Below, piece by piece: positions 1 to 9,408 of a stretch of DNA of 43,690 nucleotides (its first letter is position 1; each line of letters opens with the position of its first letter). The DNA is taken from positions 1-43,690 of the forward strand of contig CABMGE010000015.1 of NCBI GenBank assembly GCA_902385625.1, in the 5' to 3' direction. Below the pieces are notes generated by a model that ran no database searches, was not told where the DNA came from, and saw nothing but the letters and a program-made list of their open reading frames with translations. The position numbers were made by a program, and so were the translations under genes. The stretch comes from an uncultured archaeon (lineage in GTDB: Archaea > Nanobdellota > Nanobdellia > Pacearchaeales > GW2011-AR1).

Positions 1-91
1 GAAGATTTGAGTCATCAAGTGCAGCACAGTTTACAATACTTAATATAACTAGAATAAATATTACAAAAACCAAAATACCTCTAATTTTCAT
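1..91 (-). CDS. N-terminus of a secreted or membrane protein, truncated by window edge
   Basis: The reverse complement starts with ATG at 91 and stays open for 30 codons to the window edge. It begins MKIRGILVFVIFILVILS, a short basic stretch followed by about 16 hydrophobic residues, then a Cys-Ala-Ala region near residue 22. This looks like a Sec signal peptide or membrane anchor, in line with the other surface proteins nearby. The rest of the gene lies outside the window, so no function can be given. Confidence 0.6.
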   Translation of the reverse strand, partial: MKIRGILVFVIFILVILSIVNCAALDDSNL

Positions 92-180
92 AGAATTATC
101 AGTATTTTATTTCTTTTAAAGTTTGTTGAATAAGAATTTCCTCTTATTTGTTACTACTAGTTAATAACATCAAATAGAAA

Positions 181-297
181 GATTTATAAAGTTCAAAGAC
201 TAGTAAATATTAAGCTAAAATTGACTTCGTCAGTTTGTGCAATCTTGTCTAATCAAGACACATATGGCGAGATTAAACTAAAAATTAGGATATAAAC
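181..297 (+). promoter_or_regulatory. Promoter and hairpin-containing 5' leader
   Basis: An archaeal TATA-like element ATTTATAAA lies at 182-190, about 108 nt before the ATG at 298, and no TATA is seen at the usual leaderless position near 272. The implied leader of about 85 nt contains two small perfect stems: TGAC-TTC-GTCA at 222-232 and TGTCT-AATCA-AGACA at 246-260. A weak AGGAT at about 286-290 is the only Shine-Dalgarno candidate. The leader is inferred; no start site can be confirmed from sequence. Confidence 0.35.
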
Positions 298-978
298 ATG
301 ACATTTGAAACACTTGAATCCAGAGTAACTCAGAGAAGTCCAATAGTGAGAAACACCTTAAAAGGAATTCTAGGATTTTTAGGAGCTGCATTAGTTGCTG
401 CACCTTTATATGCACAAACTTCTGATAAACCTATAGAAGAAAGTAATTATTCAGGCGATGGAGCTGTTTCTGCGTATCAAAATCCAGGACAAAGCAGAAT
501 ATCTTTTGAAAACTTTATGAGAGTTTATACTCATGATAATAGAATACCTGTTTCAGATAGTCAAAGACAAAAATCAGAACAAAAATTCACAAATTCAGAT
601 GATAATTATAAGGAGCAGGTTTATCTTGCATATTCAAACGAAGATGAATTTTGCAGAAAATTTTTAACTGAAGCTCAAACCCAGGATTATAAAGCACTTA
701 AAAATGCAGTAGAAAACTGGGTAAAATCTGAAAAATTAAAAGCTTATGATAAAAGAAGAAAAGGTCAGTCATATCAAAGACAACCAATTAATATCTTTAA
801 ACCCGGAGTTTCAAGACAAGTATTAAGTCAGGAATACTCACGGGCTTATCCTTGGATAGAAGATCCAACATCAGGAGAAAATCTTTTGCTTGTTTATTAT
901 AATGAGCTTGGCAAAAATAGAATTGACCAGGGCATAAAAAGCAGAACTTACTCTGCTCCAAGAATAATTATGCATTAG
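298..978 (+). CDS. Secreted protein of unknown function (226 aa)
   Basis: Residues 20-40 form a hydrophobic stretch (KGILGFLGAALVAAPLYAQ) ending in an AxA-like cleavage site, so the protein is probably exported. The mature part is hydrophilic, rich in Lys, Gln, Ser and Tyr, with one Cys and no second membrane segment. I recognise no domain. It is the only plus-strand gene in the first 15 kb and converges on the surface-protein operon, leaving 10 nt between the two stop codons. It is therefore transcribed independently, apparently with a structured leader. Function unknown. Confidence 0.6.
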   Translation: MTFETLESRVTQRSPIVRNTLKGILGFLGAALVAAPLYAQTSDKPIEESNYSGDGAVSAYQNPGQSRISFENFMRVYTHDNRIPVSDSQRQKSEQKFTNSDDNYKEQVYLAYSNEDEFCRKFLTEAQTQDYKALKNAVENWVKSEKLKAYDKRRKGQSYQRQPINIFKPGVSRQVLSQEYSRAYPWIEDPTSGENLLLVYYNELGKNRIDQGIKSRTYSAPRIIMH

Positions 979-988
979 GTTTAGATCA

Positions 989-1675
989 CTATTTTTTCTT
1001 TTTATCTTTTCTAGGATAGATAAGTATTATAATTAAGATGACTAGTATTATTACAAGAATCCACCAATAACTTCCTATTGTGTCAATTATATTTTCTTGA
1101 GAATTTTTTGTAATTGTAGATGAAAAACATTCTTCCTCCCAAGCCCTTAAACATTTTTGTTTTTCTTCGCACCAGGAGTAACCTGCTGAAATTAAGCATC
1201 CATGTGAATCTTTATCTCCTCCTATTTTTTCAGGAGTTTGTCCCTTGGAATAGTAGCTAACATCTGCCTTTGCAAGTTCATTATTATTCTCATCATAGAT
1301 TATTATATCCCTTGCATTTTGATAATAAGGAACAAATATTTCAAATGAAAGATTATCTCTGTCTTCAATATAACTTCCATTAATTTGTCCACTTGAATTT
1401 GCAGTATCATAAATAATTCTATTTGTAAGACTAAACTCTATTTCCTTAAGTACAGAATTTCCATCAGAAACTTCTGCTTTATAAGTTTTAAAATAATGAG
1501 GATTAAGTATATTTTTTATTTCATCGTTTGAAAATTTAATATCAACAGATTTAATATTTACATTGCCTTTATCATAATCCATTGAGACTTGATAATAAAA
1601 TGGTGTTGCACTTATATTTGCCAATAACATTAGGATAAATGCAAGTCCTGCTATCAATAATATTCTTTTTTTCAT
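989..1675 (-). CDS. Membrane-anchored surface protein with small Cys motif
   Basis: Start chosen at 1675 (MKKRILLIAGLAFILML) because a TATA-like CTTATATC lies at about 1697-1704 on this strand, placing transcription start at or near this ATG. A longer frame from 1735 would begin upstream of that promoter. The protein has an N-terminal signal or anchor, a beta-rich ectodomain, a compact Cys motif (GC near residue 161, then AGYSWCEEKQKCLRAWEEEC) resembling small disulfide modules common in DPANN surface proteins, and a C-terminal transmembrane helix followed by a Lys-rich tail (RKDKKKK). This is a type I-like topology with the domain outside the cell. It is the last gene of the minus-strand surface operon, though it has its own promoter. 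Function unknown. Confidence 0.65.
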   Translation of the reverse strand: MKKRILLIAGLAFILMLLANISATPFYYQVSMDYDKGNVNIKSVDIKFSNDEIKNILNPHYFKTYKAEVSDGNSVLKEIEFSLTNRIIYDTANSSGQINGSYIEDRDNLSFEIFVPYYQNARDIIIYDENNNELAKADVSYYSKGQTPEKIGGDKDSHGCLISAGYSWCEEKQKCLRAWEEECFSSTITKNSQENIIDTIGSYWWILVIILVILIIILIYPRKDKKKK

Positions 1676-1767
1676 GTTAATGTGAGTTTTATTCATGATA
1701 TAAGTTTTTTCTAGCAAAGATTGGAGTGAATCCAACTTTGTTAGCAGTCATTATATCCAAATTTGAG

Positions 1768-3810
1768 TTATACCTCTTGTAAACTTCTGTATTTATTTAA
1801 AGCATTGGCATCATAAGGAAGCCCTGCTGCTTTGTATATCTCTTCCATCCTGGATTTGGTAAAATAATAATTATCATATGCGACAGCAACTCTTGCTCTC
1901 CAGTAATTATGTTTTGGATTACTATTATCTATATATTGCTTTATTTTACTGTCATCACCATATGAAAAGATTTCAAGGAATGTGGAGATATCTTCCATAT
2001 CTTCATAACCATAACTATAAGTTTGAGGTCCTCTGTCCAGACCTTTTCCATCCCACTCTTTCCTAAAGTTTCCAGCTCCATCATTAAAATCAACTATATG
2101 AGCCATCTCATGTCTCATAACATCTGCATCAAGATTATCATAAACCGACATATGCATAGACATGTCTGATGAATCAGCATATGCATGACAAGTCCAAAAA
2201 CTATTTTTAAAATGAATTGTTTTTATCATTTTCATTTGTTCAGAAGGAACACTTTCCATTATATCATATAGATATCTAATATTATCCGGATTACTAAGCC
2301 ATTTAGATCCTGCATTATCATCTGCAACAAGTTTTAGTCCGCTAAACCTCTCAAATCCATCTTTTGTTAAAGCATAATTATAAAACAAATAATTTGAAAC
2401 TCCTGTAAATAATTTAGGAGATTGTTTATAGTAGTTTATTCTAATAAAATTGGGATTCGGACCATAGCCATATTCATTTGAACTGCTTGTGACAAGAACT
2501 CTGTTGGATTTTATTTCAACTTTTTCTCCATTGTCCCCTGTTTTATAACTGTGTATCTCCATTGGGACACTCCCTGTTCCTGCATAATTATCTCCAAATC
2601 CTTTTACAACAGGGCCTGTAGATCTTAAATAAATCTGACCTTTCCCAGAGTCATAATAAAATCCTCCATTATCCTGGTTAATTGCAAAATCATTTAAAGT
2701 TTCAACAAGAGGAGTTTTTCCTTGTTTTGTCCTGTCTTGAATTGAAAAATAAGCACCTTTGGAGTTTCCTTTAACTTCCACTTCAAAATTAGGTGTTACT
2801 TGGACTTGTTTTCCAGATTTATCTGCACTCATGTATTTCTCCATTTTTATTCCATAGGGATTTCCCTCTGAAAACATTACATCAGGGCTGTTTACTGAAT
2901 TAGCATTACTTCCAATTACAACCTTTCCATTTGCTTCATTAAATGAAACATACGCACTATCATAGTTTTTTGAAACCTCTCCTTTAAAATCCAAATAAGT
3001 TTTTGACCATGCACTACTATCACTTGACTTTTTCATTTTCATACTGTCAATTTCAACTTGAGAATCAGAAGATTCTCCGACAAAAGAAATCTGATCGCCT
3101 GTAAAACTAACTATTGCTCCCTTTATTTTGTAGCCATTAGAAAGTTCTAGAACTCCATTATCCCAGGTCCTATAAGATACTTCAGTTCTATCTCCCTTGC
3201 TGTAAGCTACAGGAGGATTTATTTTTGTATTTGCAGGAACAGATACCTGCGCTTTTCCAACGCCTTTTTCTTTCCTGTATATGACTCCTCCTCCTTTTGG
3301 AACATCTATTCTTTCATTTCCAAGATCATATTTCCCCCCATTAACCGAAGTGAAATATGCTTCTTCAATTTCTCCTTTTGAATTAATAACTATTTTAGCA
3401 TCAGACTCTTTTTCAACCCATTTTCCATTTTCCTGGATTTTTATCTTTAGTTTTTCAAGGTTTGAATAATCTTTCCAATTACCATCTTTATCTTTTATTT
3501 TTATAGATCCTTTTCCAGGAGTAAGCGTAATACTGGTGCTTTTTCCAGCAGGTTTTTGTATGTCTGCATTTTTTACTTTTATCTGATCTTTTCCAAGCCC
3601 TATTAAATCTCCAATATCCTTTTCTGTATCTTCAACCTTGCCACTATAATCTTTTTGACTCGCAGAAGTAGCAGTATTTAAAGAATCAGTCTGAACAGGG
3701 GTTTGTGTGGGAGCAGTTGTAGCAAAATCTTTTGCAGCAATGATTATTCCTGCCAAAGATATAATTAAAATAAAAAATATTATTGCATTTATTTTAAATT
3801 TCTTTCCCAT
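1768..3810 (-). CDS. Secreted HExxH metalloprotease-like protein with beta-rich N-terminal region
   Basis: The 680-aa protein begins with a hydrophobic signal (residues 8-26) and a Thr/Gln-rich linker. About 450 residues of Gly/Asp/Lys-rich beta-type sequence follow, then a C-terminal domain with RHEMAHIVDF, a classic HExxH zinc site at residues 567-571. Acidic residues at about 603-613 (YEDMEDISTFLEIF) could supply the third, glutamate ligand of a gluzincin. This suggests an extracellular zinc peptidase that processes or remodels surface proteins, or degrades host or neighbour protein. It lies 11 nt downstream of a pilin-like gene and is probably co-transcribed. I cannot assign a named peptidase family, and substrate and activity are inferred. 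Confidence 0.6.
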   Translation of the reverse strand: MGKKFKINAIIFFILIISLAGIIIAAKDFATTAPTQTPVQTDSLNTATSASQKDYSGKVEDTEKDIGDLIGLGKDQIKVKNADIQKPAGKSTSITLTPGKGSIKIKDKDGNWKDYSNLEKLKIKIQENGKWVEKESDAKIVINSKGEIEEAYFTSVNGGKYDLGNERIDVPKGGGVIYRKEKGVGKAQVSVPANTKINPPVAYSKGDRTEVSYRTWDNGVLELSNGYKIKGAIVSFTGDQISFVGESSDSQVEIDSMKMKKSSDSSAWSKTYLDFKGEVSKNYDSAYVSFNEANGKVVIGSNANSVNSPDVMFSEGNPYGIKMEKYMSADKSGKQVQVTPNFEVEVKGNSKGAYFSIQDRTKQGKTPLVETLNDFAINQDNGGFYYDSGKGQIYLRSTGPVVKGFGDNYAGTGSVPMEIHSYKTGDNGEKVEIKSNRVLVTSSSNEYGYGPNPNFIRINYYKQSPKLFTGVSNYLFYNYALTKDGFERFSGLKLVADDNAGSKWLSNPDNIRYLYDIMESVPSEQMKMIKTIHFKNSFWTCHAYADSSDMSMHMSVYDNLDADVMRHEMAHIVDFNDGAGNFRKEWDGKGLDRGPQTYSYGYEDMEDISTFLEIFSYGDDSKIKQYIDNSNPKHNYWRARVAVAYDNYYFTKSRMEEIYKAAGLPYDANALNKYRSLQEV

Positions 3811-3821
3811 CTTCGAGTCTT

Positions 3822-4562
3822 TTAGTACCTATTGGCGAAATTAAATCTATAACTCTCTTTATTTAGCTTAGAATTATCATCTCTTATCGTAAATATAACA
3901 GTTCCTTCATTATAATTATACATCTCAATGTATAGATCATTTTCAGTTGCAAAATCATCTAGGCAAGTAATGCAAATATCATTCTTATTTGCCATTTGTT
4001 CCTGCATTATTTTTTCAAGAACAGTATAAATAACATTAAGCCTTACCGGAACATCTGTACTAAACTTTTGAATCGCATATGTTTTTCCACTCTTTGTTGC
4101 GCTTATTGGATAGGTAACATCAAAACTAACTACTCCATCATTTATCTTCGCCTTTGTGTTTATTTCTTTTTGAGAAATATTAAAATCAGAAAAATCATTA
4201 AAACCTTTGACGCAAAAGAATAACATATTATTCATATAGAGTGAAAGCTCTTTTTCTATTATTTCCTTTGTCGGCATATAATTGTTTCCACGGTCAAAAT
4301 AATATGCAATATTATTTTCTGTAGAAAGATTTGGTTTTACAAAATATCCTCCTGTTTGTCCGATATATGAAACAGCCTCTTGTCCTGTTTGTTTAACACA
4401 ATTGTCAACATAGTTATAAACTGGAAGTATTGAAGGATCTACTTTCTCAACTTGAATTTCAGTTTTTCTAAAAAGAAAATAAAGCAATATAAATGCAACT
4501 AGCATAATCGCAATTATTACAAAAGCTGTTACCTGGCCTGATTTATTATTCACTCTTTTCAT
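3822..4562 (-). CDS. Pilin-like membrane protein, paralogue C
   Basis: The N-terminus (KSGQVTAFVIIAIMLVAF) is a short basic segment, a GQ junction and a long hydrophobic helix, as in archaeal class III (prepilin-type) leader regions. The rest is an extracytoplasmic domain with a YVDNCVKQTGQEAVSYIG motif and GG at about residues 70-71. The same pattern (Cys, about 14 residues, G.QGG) occurs in the proteins at 8583-9380 and 13153-13920, so these are three paralogues, with this copy the most divergent. It follows the 722-aa Cys-rich protein by 34 nt. A role as a subunit or partner of a surface filament or complex is inferred; no family name is certain. Confidence 0.6.
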   Translation of the reverse strand: MKRVNNKSGQVTAFVIIAIMLVAFILLYFLFRKTEIQVEKVDPSILPVYNYVDNCVKQTGQEAVSYIGQTGGYFVKPNLSTENNIAYYFDRGNNYMPTKEIIEKELSLYMNNMLFFCVKGFNDFSDFNISQKEINTKAKINDGVVSFDVTYPISATKSGKTYAIQKFSTDVPVRLNVIYTVLEKIMQEQMANKNDICITCLDDFATENDLYIEMYNYNEGTVIFTIRDDNSKLNKESYRFNFANRY

Positions 4563-4596
4563 TTTTATTTTAGTTCTCTAATGATTATATATTTAA

Positions 4597-6765
4597 CTAA
4601 ATGTTTTCTGAAGATCCGAAATCAATTACATCTTTTTTTGCATCTGATTTTGTGGGCCTTAGTATTATTGAACATGCATTTGGGTTTGGCTGATTGTTAT
4701 ACTTGTCTTTACATCTGATATAAAGGTTTGAATTAACAGACCACTCTGAATTATGTGCAAGATTATCATAAGTTGTCATTTTTATTCCAGAGTCAATTTC
4801 AAAGTTACAGTCTTTTGTTGAGTAACTGCATTCAGAAGGTTTATTGGTTGTGATCTTAAGTTCTCCACTTTCCTTGAATACTCTTGTAATTGCCGGAGGT
4901 AATTTATCACTTTCTACTAAAAAGTTAGTAGTGTTATATACTGCATTTCCTCCAAGGTCAACACACTTAAAATAATAAGTATAATTTCCAGGAATAAGAT
5001 CTTGTCTTTGGGTATGATTACTTCCACTTGTATCCATGAATAAAATATAATTTTCATCACTTATTGGTTTTCCTTGGTAATAATAGCATAATGCCTCTCC
5101 ATTTTTATAACCATTATCCGTTTGTATGTTTAAGAAAACAGGTATGTAATCAGTTGAACCGGATATTTTGCCTTTAGGCCCTGAACTAATTATGCTTAGA
5201 GGTTGTGTTCCAATAACTTGATATGAATAACTCTGTTTATTCTCATTTCTGTCTCCTTCTTCTGCCCAAGGTTTATCTTTACACCTGAAGTAATAATTAT
5301 TTTCTTTTCTATTTTCAATTCCAGTTAAATTTGTTCTGCATGTGTAAACCATATTGCTGTTCATCTCCCATACATCTTTATCACAGCTCATATTGTTTTC
5401 CATATTTTTGTATGATCTGTCTTCCCTGCTCCATTTACATTCAGAAGGTTCATTTACGTATACTTCAAGATACAAACTCGATTGATTGAACTGGACTGGT
5501 TTTCCAGTAGGAATACTTACTGATTCAATTACAGGGGGAGTTGTATCAGGTCCTTTCTCAACACAAAAACTTACTGAAAAAGAGTTTTCATTTATATTTC
5601 CATTAGCATCTCTGCATCTTACAAATAAAGTATACTCTCCATCATTTTTAAGTTCAGGAGCAGCTGCGTTTATAGAATCAGGCCCTGGGAGAGACATTGC
5701 TTCGCTATGATTATAACTGAATAAATCGCTTCCACCAACATAAAATGCCATTTGTTCAAATCCTTCCTTTCCTCTTGTTAAATTATAATCTATTTTACAT
5801 TGTGCAGGTTCATCAGTTTCAAATGTAAATTCTAGGGGAGTAAATGCTTTTATGCATGTTCCTTTTTCAATAGTTATATTTACTCCTGTATCAGGAGGTC
5901 TTATTGCACTATCTGGTGCAAATTTATGCCCTTTAGTGACTTTTTTAAATTCAATTATAGGAGAATTTACATCATGTGGATTTTTCCAAATGCACTTCTG
6001 TTCTTTTGTTCCTTTATTTATTATGTCGCATGCCTGTCCAAGACTTTTACATGTATACTCTGAACATTCTTTGTAATTATTACATTGTTCGCAATCCTGT
6101 CCTCCAATAGGCGCTTGCCATGGAAGGCAATGGAATTCAACAGTTTCCTGTGATTTTTTTTGATAGGTTAATAAAAATATTGCAGCTGCAACTCCAAGTC
6201 CAAGTACTGTTGAACCTCGAGGTCCAAGTGATTGCTCAGTAAGTCCAGCAACAACTCCTCCAATTGTTCCTGCAAGTCCTCCCCAAAGTGCTCCATTATC
6301 TCCTCCTGCAAGGCTTCCAATTGTTCCAAAAATCATTGAACCAAATGTTGCCTTGGTCATTATTGTTTGAATATTAAAACTAAGAAAATCTCCTCCAATT
6401 CCTCCGCCGTCTGTTCCTCCACCATTGCCATTATTTCCTCCTGTTCCTCCTCGATCAATTCCTCCTCCTGTATTTCCACTACCTCCAGAAATACTTCCTC
6501 CACTTTCAACTGGAGTGTCTCCTCCAGTAGTTGTTCCTGATGTCCCACTTGTTCCAGTAGTACTAGAACCTCCTGCATTTCCAGGTATGCCTGGATTTGT
6601 TCCAGGAGTTGTAGTCGTCGTCGGAGGTTTTCCTCCTGCAGGGCCTGCTGTTCCTGCAGCACTTACTAAAGAAAGATTAACTAAACAACTAAATGCAATT
6701 GTAGATAAAATTAAATTTATAATTATAATATATACTAATTTCTGTTTCATTATTTTATTTGTCAT
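4597..6765 (-). CDS. Surface protein with Gly/Thr-rich linker, hydrophobic segment and Cys-rich Ig-like repeats (722 aa)
   Basis: The order is: signal peptide (residues 9-36), a long Gly/Ser/Thr/Pro low-complexity linker (about 37-128), a Gly-rich hydrophobic segment (about 130-200), then a Cys-rich ectodomain. The ectodomain contains CEQCNNYKECSEYTCKSLGQ and repeated beta-domain motifs such as EPSECKWSRED and GEYTLFVRCRDANGN. From the hydrophobic segment onward it aligns by eye with the second half of the 1229-aa protein at 9409-13098 (EPSQCKWSKED, DCYKCNN, CSEYRCQSLGE). Its start is one base after the stop of the 604-aa gene, which matches the first half of that protein, so the two genes together correspond to one large protein. 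It is probably disulfide-stabilised and exposed on the cell surface. Function unknown. Confidence 0.65.
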   Translation of the reverse strand: MTNKIMKQKLVYIIIINLILSTIAFSCLVNLSLVSAAGTAGPAGGKPPTTTTTPGTNPGIPGNAGGSSTTGTSGTSGTTTGGDTPVESGGSISGGSGNTGGGIDRGGTGGNNGNGGGTDGGGIGGDFLSFNIQTIMTKATFGSMIFGTIGSLAGGDNGALWGGLAGTIGGVVAGLTEQSLGPRGSTVLGLGVAAAIFLLTYQKKSQETVEFHCLPWQAPIGGQDCEQCNNYKECSEYTCKSLGQACDIINKGTKEQKCIWKNPHDVNSPIIEFKKVTKGHKFAPDSAIRPPDTGVNITIEKGTCIKAFTPLEFTFETDEPAQCKIDYNLTRGKEGFEQMAFYVGGSDLFSYNHSEAMSLPGPDSINAAAPELKNDGEYTLFVRCRDANGNINENSFSVSFCVEKGPDTTPPVIESVSIPTGKPVQFNQSSLYLEVYVNEPSECKWSREDRSYKNMENNMSCDKDVWEMNSNMVYTCRTNLTGIENRKENNYYFRCKDKPWAEEGDRNENKQSYSYQVIGTQPLSIISSGPKGKISGSTDYIPVFLNIQTDNGYKNGEALCYYYQGKPISDENYILFMDTSGSNHTQRQDLIPGNYTYYFKCVDLGGNAVYNTTNFLVESDKLPPAITRVFKESGELKITTNKPSECSYSTKDCNFEIDSGIKMTTYDNLAHNSEWSVNSNLYIRCKDKYNNQPNPNACSIILRPTKSDAKKDVIDFGSSENI

Positions 6766-6766
6766 T

Positions 6767-8581
6767 TTATTTTGTTCCAGTAGAGGTGGTTGTTTGTGAA
6801 TTTTGATTATTCCAATCTACTCCTGAAGTACTTGAACTGCTTGTAGTTCCAGTAGTATCTGTAGATGTAGTTTTTGAAGATGTTGCACTTGTTTCAACAT
6901 CTTTCATAATTCCTTGCATTGTTTTAATTCCTTCATTGTCTTTCCACTCAACTCCATCATCAGTATAAACTCCAATAAAGTTTGATTTAGCTCCGCAGTC
7001 TCCAAGACTAGTGCATACACTATTCATTTTATAGAGCCAGCTTGTTTCTAAAACTTCACAATTATCCTTGCACTTTTTTGCTCCAAATATATTTGTTGTA
7101 TAATTTACAACTTGTACAGAATTGCCAAGACCACATATACTAGAGGCATCTCCTTCATCCCAAAATTTAAGTCCAGGAGGATAATTTGGTAAGCATATTC
7201 CAACTCCGTTTACAATTCCTTTTTGTCCTGTGTCTGCGAGTGTTGTGGCAGTGCCATTTTTAGAGCTCTTTCCAGTTGCTCCATCATATTTTAAACCTGG
7301 ATACCAGTAACAATCTCTTTTGTCTGTATTAGTACATTTTTTTTCTGTATTTTGATCAATGCAATCATTCCACCTGTTCACTCTGCAGGCAGCCTCTCTA
7401 AATTCTCCTGCATCACTTTTAACAGGTTGTTCATAACAAACTTCGTTTCTAAAGTCTGCGCAAGGTTCAATTGTTTCTTCACCATTAACGCATACATGTC
7501 TAAATTGTCTGCTTCCAACAGTATCTTGCCCATTTCCAGTTTCAGAAGTATAAATGCACCAGCTCTCTCCATTTTTGTAATTTTTTCCATTTTCAGTATT
7601 ATAACAGTTTAGATCTTTACATATATTATTTCCATATGTAGCAGCCCCTTCTCCACAAATGCTTCCATCAAGATATTTGCAATTTCCGCAACTTTTTGAA
7701 TTTATATTTCCATTTTTTGTTTTTGAACTGCAGCTATCTGTTTTTAATACTATCTTTTTCCAATAACCCGGATCCTTTGAATAAATCCTGTTTGCATCAT
7801 ATATATTTGCAGGATTTCCGCAACTATCTTTAAAATAAACTTCATCTCTTCCAGAAACACAAGTAGTATCTGTTGTAGGTCCGCAGTTAGTTCCAAGTTC
7901 ATCAGCAGAACATAAATAATCTCTAAAAAATTCAGGTTTTGAAGTCATATTGTTTGAGTTTGATTTATCTGATTTAGCCGAGTTTAAACATACGCCTCTT
8001 GTAGTAAATCTGCATGTTTTTTGATTTTCAACTTCATAAACACAAGCTCCTTTTTCTTGTGCAAATGCAAGATCCACACAATTGGATTCTGTTGTAACAT
8101 CTTTTTTAAAATTAGTATTTAGTCCATATAATGAAGAAAGTTTTTTACATCTTGTAAGTGTAACAAAACTTGCCTGGTCTCCGAGAATACAACAACCCAG
8201 CTGACATTGTGCAACATTACAGGTAGCATCTTCAAGCCAGGTTCCAGTTGAGATCTGGCATACTTTTTGAGGAGTATTTTCCATACACAGCCCCTCTTCA
8301 GAGTCAATACAGCATCCAAGTTTACAAAAACTTGTTGCATCGCAACTTGTAGGAGTTTCTCTCAGTGGAGACTTTGTTGTAACATCAATCGAACTATCAC
8401 AACTTCCCTTAAGTGTGTTTTGGCACCATGCACCACTTTTTGTTTTTTCACAACATACATTAAATGCAGGCCATCCAGGTTCAGAAGAAATAACAAAATA
8501 AACCGAGTTTATTATAAGAATCATTCCTATAAGTATAATAAGCCCTCTTTTCATTTCTTTTCCGCCTCTTGTTTTTTCCAT
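6767..8581 (-). CDS. Cys-rich secreted protein matching the N-terminal half of the 1229-aa protein (604 aa)
   Basis: A signal peptide (MKRGLIILIGMILIINSVYF, beginning at residue 10) precedes a strongly Cys-rich region of about 500 residues (CCEKTKSGAWCQN, CKLGCCIDSEEG, CQLGCCILGDQ, NGESWC, GSRQFRHVC, SLGDCGA). The same motifs in the same order occur in the 1229-aa protein (CCEKTKDGKFCQN, CEFGCCVS, CRLGCCVIGEQ, NGESWC, GSRHVKHIC, SLGDCGA). It ends in a Ser/Thr-rich tail with no membrane helix. The first ATG follows the upstream stop by one base; an alternative start at 8554, preceded by GAGGCGG, would give a shorter signal peptide. It is probably an extracellular disulfide-rich protein partnering the downstream 722-aa product. 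Function unknown. Confidence 0.65.
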   Translation of the reverse strand: MEKTRGGKEMKRGLIILIGMILIINSVYFVISSEPGWPAFNVCCEKTKSGAWCQNTLKGSCDSSIDVTTKSPLRETPTSCDATSFCKLGCCIDSEEGLCMENTPQKVCQISTGTWLEDATCNVAQCQLGCCILGDQASFVTLTRCKKLSSLYGLNTNFKKDVTTESNCVDLAFAQEKGACVYEVENQKTCRFTTRGVCLNSAKSDKSNSNNMTSKPEFFRDYLCSADELGTNCGPTTDTTCVSGRDEVYFKDSCGNPANIYDANRIYSKDPGYWKKIVLKTDSCSSKTKNGNINSKSCGNCKYLDGSICGEGAATYGNNICKDLNCYNTENGKNYKNGESWCIYTSETGNGQDTVGSRQFRHVCVNGEETIEPCADFRNEVCYEQPVKSDAGEFREAACRVNRWNDCIDQNTEKKCTNTDKRDCYWYPGLKYDGATGKSSKNGTATTLADTGQKGIVNGVGICLPNYPPGLKFWDEGDASSICGLGNSVQVVNYTTNIFGAKKCKDNCEVLETSWLYKMNSVCTSLGDCGAKSNFIGVYTDDGVEWKDNEGIKTMQGIMKDVETSATSSKTTSTDTTGTTSSSSTSGVDWNNQNSQTTTSTGTK

Positions 8582-8582
8582 T

Positions 8583-9380
8583 TTATTTTCCAGTTATTCC
8601 TGAAGGAAGTGCAACACTTCTTACTGCGAACAGGAATTTTTCTCCTGATTCTCTGTCACTTAAAATATAAATTCTTGTTCCATCATCTCTTATTTTCTTT
8701 TCAACCTTTAGTGTAGGATAGTAAAACATATACATCATGGTTTCACTGTCTCCATATCTTGCTTCCCAGTTGGAAATTGAACTTGCAGTCATTGCAAATT
8801 CATATAATCTTGAGCCAATATCTGTTTTAATATTTTTGTAAGACTGCACTTTACTATCTTTTGAGAGTTTTAATTCAATAGCAGTATCTATAAGAATACT
8901 ATTTGGAATCAATTGGACTGTACTCTCGGGATTTTTATAATCTACACTATATCCTTGATTTTCAAGCGAACCTTTTATAGAATCAATGCAATCCTTTATT
9001 TTTGGATCTAGATATTTTTTAAGTTCTTGTTCCATACTTTGTTTTAAAAGAGGTTTTTGCATTATACAAGCTTTATAATACTGTTCTGTATAACACAAAT
9101 AATCTACTTTGTTATCTTCATATAAATAATAATTTTTAGGATCAAAGCTTCCTCCCTGACTTCCTATTTTTATTGTAGCATCTTTTGCAGAGTCTCTGAT
9201 ACATTTCTGTATTTTATCTACAGGTGAGTCTGACTTAGAGAGCATGAGTCCAATATCGCTTCTGCCTCTAAATAAAAAAAACAGGACAATAACAATCATT
9301 ATTGCAAGAATTATAAATACTGATAGCTGTGCCTTTTCCCCCCACCTCTTGTTTCTGCTATTCATTCTTATATATTCCAT
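8583..9380 (-). CDS. Pilin-like membrane protein, paralogue B
   Basis: It is 265 aa with an N-terminal hydrophobic helix after EKAQLSVFIILAIM, like the GQ-type prepilin leaders of its paralogues. The ectodomain carries IQKCIRDSAKDATIKIG, SQGG, YLCYTEQYYKACIMQKPLL and a C-terminal MYMFYYPTLKVEKKI block. These align closely with paralogue A at 13153-13920 (IEQCTRDAVSEAIGIL, SPQGG, YLCYNNDFYKRCVNQRPML, MIFYPSFDV). Conserved Cys pairs suggest disulfides. The gene sits between the 1229-aa and 604-aa genes, with one base to the latter, as expected for translational coupling. A structural role at the envelope is inferred from leader type and neighbours. Confidence 0.65.
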   Translation of the reverse strand: MEYIRMNSRNKRWGEKAQLSVFIILAIMIVIVLFFLFRGRSDIGLMLSKSDSPVDKIQKCIRDSAKDATIKIGSQGGSFDPKNYYLYEDNKVDYLCYTEQYYKACIMQKPLLKQSMEQELKKYLDPKIKDCIDSIKGSLENQGYSVDYKNPESTVQLIPNSILIDTAIELKLSKDSKVQSYKNIKTDIGSRLYEFAMTASSISNWEARYGDSETMMYMFYYPTLKVEKKIRDDGTRIYILSDRESGEKFLFAVRSVALPSGITGK

Positions 9381-9408
9381 TTTATTTTGTTTATAAATTT
9401 ATTTAAGT

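Noticed and set aside
1676..1735. Upstream start for the gene ending at 989
   Set aside because: The TATA-like element at 1697-1704 lies within the added codons, and the signal peptide is better placed from 1675.
6425..6799. 124-aa Pro-rich plus-strand ORF
   Set aside because: It is the mirror image of the Gly/Thr-rich linker of the 722-aa surface protein; GGX codons read as Pro on the other strand.
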